Assembly: GCA_026008535.1 (NCBI GenBank)
Contig: BRKX01000003.1
Span: forward strand, 24,914,001-24,978,000
Reading direction: 5' to 3'
Source of the DNA: Perilla frutescens
Lineage: Eukaryota; Streptophyta; Magnoliopsida; Lamiales; Lamiaceae
Length of the DNA stretch: 64,000 nucleotides
Shown here piece after piece: positions 56,533 to 64,000 of the stretch. Under the pieces are notes generated by a model. That model was given only the letters and a program-made list of their open reading frames with translations, was not told the DNA's origin and searched no databases. A program made the position numbers and the translations under genes. Each line of letters opens with the position of its first letter. Position 1 is the first letter of the stretch.

Positions 56533-59500
56533 ATGCCACCTCGAAGACGTCAAGCCGAGAATGAGGATGAGAATGAACTTGAGCAAGTCCCAAACCTCGG
56601 TTCAAAAGCCGAAAGTGTGTTCCTCAAACACAACCCTCCATCATTTAATAGTTTAGGAGATCCAATGGATGCCGAAAAATGGGTTCGCTCCTTAGAACGA
56701 ATCTTCGATTTCATAGCTTGCTCTGAAGGGGAGAAACTAAGTTGCGCTCTTTTCATGTTAACGGAGGATGCAGACTACTGGTGGGAGTCTGTACGAAGGA
56801 CCATAACCCCAGCTCAATGGGAAGACTATAGTTGGGAAGATTTCAAGCACGATCTATATCAGAAGTATATCCCGGATTGTTACCGAGAGGCAAAAGAGAT
56901 GGAGTTCTGGAATCTGAAGCAAGGGAATAAGACGGTGTCAGAATACGATAGAGAATTCAACCAGTTGTCAAGGAATGCTCCACATCTAGTGGACACAGAC
57001 GGGAAGAAAGAACGCAAGTTCAAGAAAGAACTCAGATCCGAGATTGGCATAGCCCTCACTGGGCAAGAAGACATGTCTTATGCCCGAACCTTAGCCAAAG
57101 CATTGAGCATAGAGGCCATCCTTCCTCAGAAGATTCAACCCACTCAGTCGTCTAATGATCCAAAGGAGAAAAAGAAGTGGGAAGGAGGAAGAAGGGATGA
57201 CAGAAGGAAGAAACCCCACTGGTAAAGCCGAGAGTTAGGGGTGCCTCGAAATCAGCTTGGCAACGCCCCTAGTTTTAGGCCATGTCAAAAGTGCGGAAGA
57301 ATACATCCTGGAGTCTGTCGAGCAAATCTAACTGGGTGCTACAACTGTGGTGAGGAGGGGCACTTCAAGAGAGAGTGTCCTAAAGGAAACAACCAACGAT
57401 CTTAAACACCACAGCAACCCATGTACCCGCAACCACTTCAGCAACTTCCTGGAAACCAGCCAAGACTGCAACAAGGAGGACCTCAGGGTCAAAGGCCGGG
57501 ACTGAACCCGAGACCGAACCAAGGACGAGATCAAAGGTCCAACCAAGGACAAAGGCCGCCTCAGCCAGCTCGTACTTATGCTCTCAATCAGCAGCAAGCT
57601 GCTAAGGCCCCAGGTAATCTAGCAGGTATGATTACCCTCCTCGAGACGCCAGTTTTAGCTCTCTTTGACACAGGAACATCGCATTTGTTTATAGCTGAGT
57701 CTGTTTGTAAGAAACTAAAGATTGAACCCGAGGATGCCGAGAATGCTCTTGAAATAAGTATTCCCTCTGGAAAGAAAATGATGTATAGGAAGGTTTGCTC
57801 TAACCTAGAATTGAACATAGAAGGGGAAAACTTTAAGTCAAATCTTTATGTGATAAAGATTCAGGACTTCGACATAATCCTAGGAATGGATTGGTTAGCC
57901 TCGGCTAATGCTTCCATAAGCTACCCCGAGAGGGAGGTAACATTTTGACCACCCGGGAAACCCGAGGTGAAAATCTACGGATCAAGGCTAGGAGCCAAAA
58001 TCCCAGTGATATCCGCCCTAAAGGCCACCAAGATGATAAGGAAGAACAACTGCCAAGCATTTTTAGTTAACCTAATAAGAAAGGAGGAATGAGAGCTTTC
58101 CATCGAAGACGTTCCAGTCGTAAAGGAATACCCCGACGTATTTCCAAAGGAGCTGCCAGGACTACCTCCAGACAGGCAGGTGGAGTTCGCTATCAAGTTG
58201 GAACCAGGAGCCACCCCAGTTTCAAAAGCCCCCTACAGAATGGCGCCTAAGGAGTTGCAAGAACTCAAGGTTCAACTGCAAGAGTTACTAGACCTAGGTT
58301 TTATCCAACCTAGTGTGTCGCCTTGGGGAGCTCCAATCTTGTTCGTGAAGAAAAAGGATGGCACATTAAGAATGTGCATCGACTATAGAGAGCTTAATAA
58401 GCTAACCATCAAGAATCGATACCCTCTCCCAAGAATAGACGATCTCTTCGATCAACTCAAGGGAGCAAGTGTCTTCTCCAAGATGGACTTAAGATCTGGG
58501 TACCATCAGCTGAAGATCCGAAAGGAGGATATCCCTAAGACCGCTTTTAGAACTCACTATGGGCACTACGAGTTTGTGGTAATGCCATTCAGATTAACCA
58601 ACGCCCCAGTAGTATTCATGGATTTAATGAACCGGGTTTTCCACCCGTACCTTGATAAGTTTGTTTTAGTTTTTATAGATGATATTCTCATCTATTCTAA
58701 GGATGAGGAAGAACATCGGGAATACCTAAGAGTGGTGCTGGAAACCTTAAGAAGAGAAAAGCTTTATGCTAAGTTCAGCAAATGTGAGTTTTGGCTCAAA
58801 GAAGTAAGATTTCTAGGTCATATAGTCTCGGTAAAAGGAATCAAGGTAGATCCGGCCAAGATTGAAACTGTAAGCAACTGGAAGTCTCCAAGAAGTGTGA
58901 ACGAGATAAGGAGTTTTCTAGGACTCGCTGGATACTATCGCAGATTCATTGAAGGATTCTCGACTATATCCAGGCCTATGACGCGATTGTTACAGAAGGA
59001 TTCCAAGTTCAAATGGACGCCTAAATGTGAGGAAAGTTTTCAAACTTTGAAGAGGATGCTAACCACAGCCCCCATTTTAGCCATCCCAGAAGGAAATGAA
59101 GATTTCGTGGTTTACGCAGATGCATCAAGTAAAGGATTAGGATGCGTACTAATACAGAGAGCAAAGGTGATTGCTTATGCTTCTAGACAGCTTAAGAATC
59201 ATGAACAAAACTACCCGACGCATGACTTGGAACTAGCAACGATCGTCCATGCGCTGAAGATCTGGAGGCACTATCTCTACGAAGCTAAGTGTGAGATTTT
59301 CTCAGATCACAAGAGCTTGAAGTATTTTTTCGAGCAAAAAGATCTTAACATGAGACAAAGAAGATAGCTAGAACTCGTAAAAGACTATGACTGTACGATC
59401 CACTACCACCCAGGGAAAGCAAATGTGGTAGCAGATGCCCTAAGTAGAAAGGAGAATGCAGAGTTAGGACTCGTTTCAGTTCAGGAAGATCTTCGCAAAG

Positions 59501-61017
59501 AGTTCGAGAAATTAAGAATCGAGGTGCTAACACCACCCGAGACCATTCAAGCTCAAATTGCCGTGACAGTCGCTCGGCCCGACCTAAGGCAAAGGATAAT
59601 TGAAGCCCAGAGAGGAGACGAGTTTCTTGAAAAGAAGAGGGCTGAAGCGCGAACTAATAACTCTCAAGAATTCACGGAAGCCGCCGACAACGCGCTCTTG
59701 TTCAAAGGAAAGCTTTGTGTGCCTAGCAAGGGAGAACTAAAGGAGGAAATCATGTGCGAAGCACATGACACGCCATATACAGCACATCCCGGAAGCACCA
59801 AAATGTACCAAGACCTCAAGAGGAATTTCTGGTGGAACAACATGAAAAGGGAAATAGCCGCCTTCGTGGAAAGGTGTCTGAGCTGTCAACAAGTGAAAGC
59901 TTTGCATCAAAAACCTTCTGGTTTGCTCCAACCCCTAGAAATTCCCGAATGGAAGTGGGATCATATCAACATGGACTTTCTCGTAGGATTGCCAAGGTCC
60001 AAGCGGGGAAATACCGCTATTTGGGTAATCGTTGATCGATTATCTAAATCAGCACATTTTGTTGCTGTTAGGATGACGGACGGGCTAGATCAACTAGCCC
60101 AGTTGTATGTTAAGGAAGTTGTGCGTTTGCACGGAGTGCCGGTCTCGATTATATCGGACCGTGATTCGAGATTTACATCAAGATTCTGGAGAAGCCTACA
60201 AGATGTGATGGGATCAAAGCTCAACTTTAGCACAGCGTTCCATCCTCAAACGGATGGCCAATCTGAAAGGACTATCCAGATTCTAGAAGACATGCTTAGA
60301 GGAGTCGTCATCGATCAAGGAGGCAATTGGGAGGAGTTACTGCCTTTGGTAGAATTTTCCTATAACAACAGCTACCAGACATCGATCGGCATGGCCCCTT
60401 ATGAAGCCCTTTATGGAAAGAAGTGTAGATCGCCCCTATATTGGGACGAGGTCGGAGAGAAAAGGATACTTGGAGCCGAGATAGTCCAGGAAGCCATCCA
60501 GAAAATCGAGCTCATTCGTCAACGCATCAAGGAAGCTCAGGATAGACAGAAGGTGTATGCAGATGAAAGGAGGACAAATCTCAGCTTCGACGTTGGAGAT
60601 AAGGTGTTTTTGAAGGTGTCTCCATCAAAAGGAATAATTCGTTTTGGCAAACGAAGCAAATTAAGGCCCAGATTTATTAGACCTTTTGAGATCTTAGAAA
60701 AGGTGAATGAAGTAGCCTACAGGTTGGCCTTACCACCCAACCTGAGCAACGTGCATGACGTCTTTCATGTCTCAATGATACGAAAGTACGTGTTTGATCC
60801 AAAACACGCGATTAGCAAGGAAGAGATAGTCCTGAATGAGGACTTGGCCTATGAAGAAAAGCCCCAAGCCATCGTGGACCGAAAAATTCAGAAGCTGAGG
60901 AATAAGGAGATCGATCTTGTGAAAGTAATCTGGAACCACCATGGTTCAGAGGAAGCAACTTGGGAGCTTGAATCCGAACTGCTCCAAAAGTACCCTGATA
61001 TCGCTTATCATGGTTAG
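56533..61017 (+). pseudogene. Chromovirus gag-pol, one frame with five point stops
   Basis: The frame from ATG 56533 (MPPRRRQAENEDENE) to TAG 61017 has no frameshift (1494 codons). Order: gag core (WVRSLERIFDFIACSEGEKL, YWWESVR), CCHC knuckle (CYNCGEEGHFKREC, about 57341-57382), protease (ALFDTGTSHLFI, about 57658), RT (FSKMDLRSGYHQLK, FIDDILIYSK at about 58674), RNase H (VYADASSKGLGCVL, SDHKSLKY), integrase (HPGSTKMYQDLKRNFWW, CLSCQQVK, MDFLVGLPRSKRGN, SDRDSRFTSRFW, HPQTDGQSERT) and a C-terminal chromodomain (ATWELESELLQKYPDI). Stops lie at 57223, 57403, 57946, 58090 and 59365. The last replaces a Trp (RQRRWLELV); that at 57946 could come from CGA. A FRLTNAP variant replaces the usual FGLTNAP. 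Confidence 0.9.
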
Positions 61018-61055
61018 TAAATTTCGGGATGAAATTTTCTTTAAGGGGGGTAGGA

Positions 61056-64000
61056 TGTAATACCCCAGATTTCTGAATAAGGTTTAGAGGAATGTTAATT
61101 AATTAAAGAAGGAATTTAATTAAGATTAGTTAAGGTTGGATGTCAGTCACGACTTTAGGAGTCAGATCGTCTTTTTCGAGAAATGTGATTTTAACTATTT
61201 TACGACCATCCGTGGTCTCGTTAGAAAGGTTTTAACTCAAAGAGTATGCCGGTGTTTTCGGATTTTAAATCCGAAGTCATTTGAGTTCCCGGTGATGAAA
61301 AACGCATTTAAAAGAAGAATGAATAGTAACTTTTGCGTGCGTTCGTGTTTTGAGAAATTTATGAAATCCTCCTCGTTTATTCAAGTTCAGTTCTGTCAGG
61401 ACCCTCTTATGGGAAATGACTCAAGGATTCCGTTGGCGTTCACGGATTGTCATTCCGAGGTCAATCGAACGCTCGGGAGCCGAATCTGTCAGTCTGAGTG
61501 AATAGTAAAAAGTAATTCCAAAAAGGGAATCTTTGCTCGTCTTCCTTCTGACGAACCCGTCTTCTTCACGAAACAAGTTGGTTCACTAGTATTCGAGCCA
61601 ACGAGTCTCCCGGTATTTTTAGATTTCGTGCCTGAAGTCATTTGGACCTCGACATCAAATAAAGCAGCTTTTAACCGAACCCGGGGTAACTTTTCCAGCA
61701 TTCCCGCACAGCAATGGCTTCCAAGGGAAGCCAAAGCTTTTCCTATATATAGGGGACCACACCTTTACCATTTCTTGCTCATTTCACATCCACTTCAATT
61801 CTAAAATCGAGAAGTGAAAAGCTTTGAAAGCCGAGAAGGTTCTGTCGAAGTAAAAATCGTTCTTCGTGAGTGTTCTTCAAGACGACGAGCGGAGTGTCGT
61901 GGAAGGGATGTGGTGAGGGAATGTGCTAGGGGCACCGTTGAAATCATAGCAGGCGGCTCTGCCGCCATTGCGACTCGACAAGACGCCGAACTAGCCACAT
62001 TCCTTCGACGCATCTGACCCCGTCCATTCTTGTTGATCGATCTCGATTCTATTTCTTTTTTCTGTCTTTTAAATTCCGCATTTACTTTCCGTTCATTACG
62101 TTCTTCGCGTTCTTCATTATTGCTCGTCTAAAGTAGTATTTCGATTCTTATTGAAGTTCCAAAATAATAACGCTTACGTTATATTTCTCGTTTTATTTCC
62201 ATTATTATTATTCTAGAAGGTTAGCCTCGTTCATTCCGTTAAAAAACCGTTCAAGTTATATTTATTTATTCTGGAGGATTATCGTGTTTGTGCGGTTATA
62301 ATGCCAAAATTATTTTTAAGTTAAAGCATGTTGTTGCACGTTAAAATCAAGTACGATATTTTCATAAAGAAATTTCGGGTTAATTGTTCTTCGTGTTCTT
62401 CGTGTTCGTCGAAGAAATCAACGAACACGAAGAACACGTTGAAAGGAACCCAGTTGATGAGAGAGAGAAAAGAGGGAGAGAAAGAGCCCCGCGGGGGGGA
62501 GGGGGGGTGGGGTGAGCGCCGCCGCGCCGAGCCCGCCCGGGCTGGAGGCCCCGCGGCGGCGGGTGGCCCGCCGGGGCAAGGTAGGCCCGTGGCGCCCCCC
62601 CCTCCTTTTCCGTATTGTTTCGTTTTCTGTTCTTTCTGGCTATTTCCGTACCCCTTCTTTCCGATCTTTTCGAGTCTTTAAAATTATGGTACTTTTAAGC
62701 CATGTTCAAGTTTAAATTATAGTAAGGTATTCAAGTTAATTTCAAATTATTTCAATTAAGATATTGAGTTATTTTCCGTCTAAAATTTAGAAATTGAGTC
62801 AAGAAGTTTCTTAAATAAATTAAACCATTCTCGATCCCCTTATTAAGTCAAAGTCGTGCTATCCATGTTAAGTCCTAGCTAAGGGAATATTAGTTGGGTG
62901 TTACTTAATATCATGTTATTAGAAATCTTCGAAGAAAACTTCTAAGTCGACGATTCGACTCTTGTAGGAGGAATCGAGCCTCGGAGAAATACTAAGGAAG
63001 ACCACCAGCTCGTTGCCTCGTCTTCCGTTCCGTAATCAAGGTGGGCAAATCTATACTCATCTAAAGTTTGAGCTAATAAGCTCTAGAAGCATGTTAGGAC
63101 GAACGAGATATCCAATAAAGTATTTTGCTCAGCCTGTTTGATCTCTGTACAAGAAAATGAATAAATGGAGTTATAAGCATGATTATGTTGAATTAGATAA
63201 GTTAAGAAAGTTAGTATAAGTTAAGTGAGCTCTCAAGTATGTTTAGATATGCTAGAATTGTTTATTTGCAATTTATGTTAGCATGAAGTGTTTAGAATCG
63301 CTTTAATTGCAATCAATGTTTATCTGCGTTCATTTCCTTGTATTTGAATGCTTATGCCTTGTTAAAGCTCGTATCGTTAAGTATTAAAGGATTGCCTTAT
63401 TAGAGTAGTTTTAACCCTTTGTAGGCTAAGGTCATGTAGCAATAAGGTATTAGCATTAGATGTTGTTCTAAGCTCGGTATTGCTAGCAAGAATAGGAAGA
63501 AAAGGAACTTAGCTTTCACTTAAGCAGGATTTGAGCTCAGAATTATTAAGGTAGTCACTGCTGGGTTTTTCCCTCGCAAACTCGTTCTGATATTTGAGGT
63601 AATCCCTCTTCTATCCTCTGGCATGCCTAAGGGTACAGTTGACGACAGGTTTGAGCCAAGTTGGGCCCCAAAGAAAAGAAAAGGTTTTACGGATACGGAG
63701 AGGGCTTTTGCGTTTTGCTCTCCGTATACCATCTTTTTATCATTGGATGTCTTGAAGTTATAAAAGCATTTTTGCTAAAACCCACTGAGTACATTAGTGC
63801 TCATGCCCCCTCTTTTCAAATGTTTTCAGGTTGAGATGCTGAGGATGCTGGTGGCTGTGAATGTGGGTTGGCTGCCAAGACTATTTTGCTATTATCTAAT
63901 GTTTCCATGAAATCCCACTTTATGATCCGCTACTCTGATACACTCCTTTCAATTCTGTTCAAGTCCTATTATGTTTAGCAAGACTCTATGAATAATCTCC
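61056..64000 (+). repeat. 3' LTR of the chromovirus, cut by the window end
   Basis: It is collinear with 51615-54580 of the 5' LTR. Differences by eye are scattered single bases plus small indels: ggttgaagtacac is missing about ten bases here, and the G/C-run island at 62485-62600 differs in length and composition. Confidence 0.9.

Larger units (their letters stand above)
51615..64000 (+). mobile_element. Tekay/Del-like chromovirus (Ty3/gypsy), nearly full length
   Basis: 5' LTR 51615-54857, primer-binding site ttggtatcagagc (54859-54871), extra open frame 55401-56174, gag-pol 56533-61017, purine tract with aaggggggtagga (to 61055), 3' LTR from 61056 to beyond the window. Long LTRs, a chromodomain at the integrase end and pol order place it in the chromoviruses, most like Tekay/Del. 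The two LTRs differ at few sites by eye, so insertion is recent compared with the other elements here. Its 3' end and target duplication lie outside the window. Confidence 0.9.

Overview
The window reads as plant nuclear DNA, from a eudicot. Its genes have many short GT-AG introns, it is AT-rich between genes, and it is packed with plant transposons: Mutator-like, CACTA, hAT and Stowaway elements, tRNA-derived SINEs, a Helitron and several Ty3/gypsy LTR elements. No species can be named from the sequence. The transposon mix and terminal sequences would fit Lamiales, but that is only an impression.

Four genes look intact. (1) A 147-aa single-C2-domain protein (13234-14341, +) lies inside a transposon. 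(2) A cystinosin-type PQ-loop transporter of 274 aa (23370-26422, +, 8 exons). (3) A single-exon 202-aa protein of unknown function with a Cys/His cluster and an acidic tail (27170-27778, +). (4) A WVD2-like/TPX2-family microtubule-associated protein of 506 aa (31339-28310, -, 9 exons, one GC-AG intron). Everything else that codes is transposon-derived or a captured gene fragment.

Layout. 1-3720: right part of a decayed Mutator-like element with an Ulp1-like protease fragment, a FAR1-type DNA-binding-domain fragment and a 181-bp tandem array. 3720-12450: AT-rich DNA holding three SINEs, hAT-like and Stowaway MITEs, and a 3.4-kb solo LTR (7119-10521) with a perfect 5-bp target duplication. 12452-22583: a 10.1-kb Mutator-like element with inverted ends and a perfect 9-bp target duplication. 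It carries the C2 gene and a 3' fragment of a digalactosyldiacylglycerol synthase gene, and between them sits a 5.75-kb CACTA element (14800-20552, 3-bp duplication CGG). The CACTA itself carries pieces of an apyrase gene, an RBR ubiquitin-ligase gene and a GDT1-like gene. 22600-31400: the genic island. 31400-35990: intergenic DNA with MITEs, microsatellites and an LTR relic.

35994-42613: a Ty3/gypsy element full of stop codons, inserted in a decayed Helitron Rep/helicase gene (42614-49620). That gene is also cut by three solo LTRs. 50190-51614: 5' LTR and gag-like start of another LTR element. 51615 to the window end: a large Tekay/Del-like chromovirus with LTRs over 3.2 kb, an extra open reading frame upstream of gag, and a gag-pol frame broken only by five point stops. 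Its 3' LTR runs off the window.

The most interesting structure is the transposon-in-transposon gene-capture assembly at 12.4-22.6 kb, with one captured gene (C2) still fully open and correctly spliceable.
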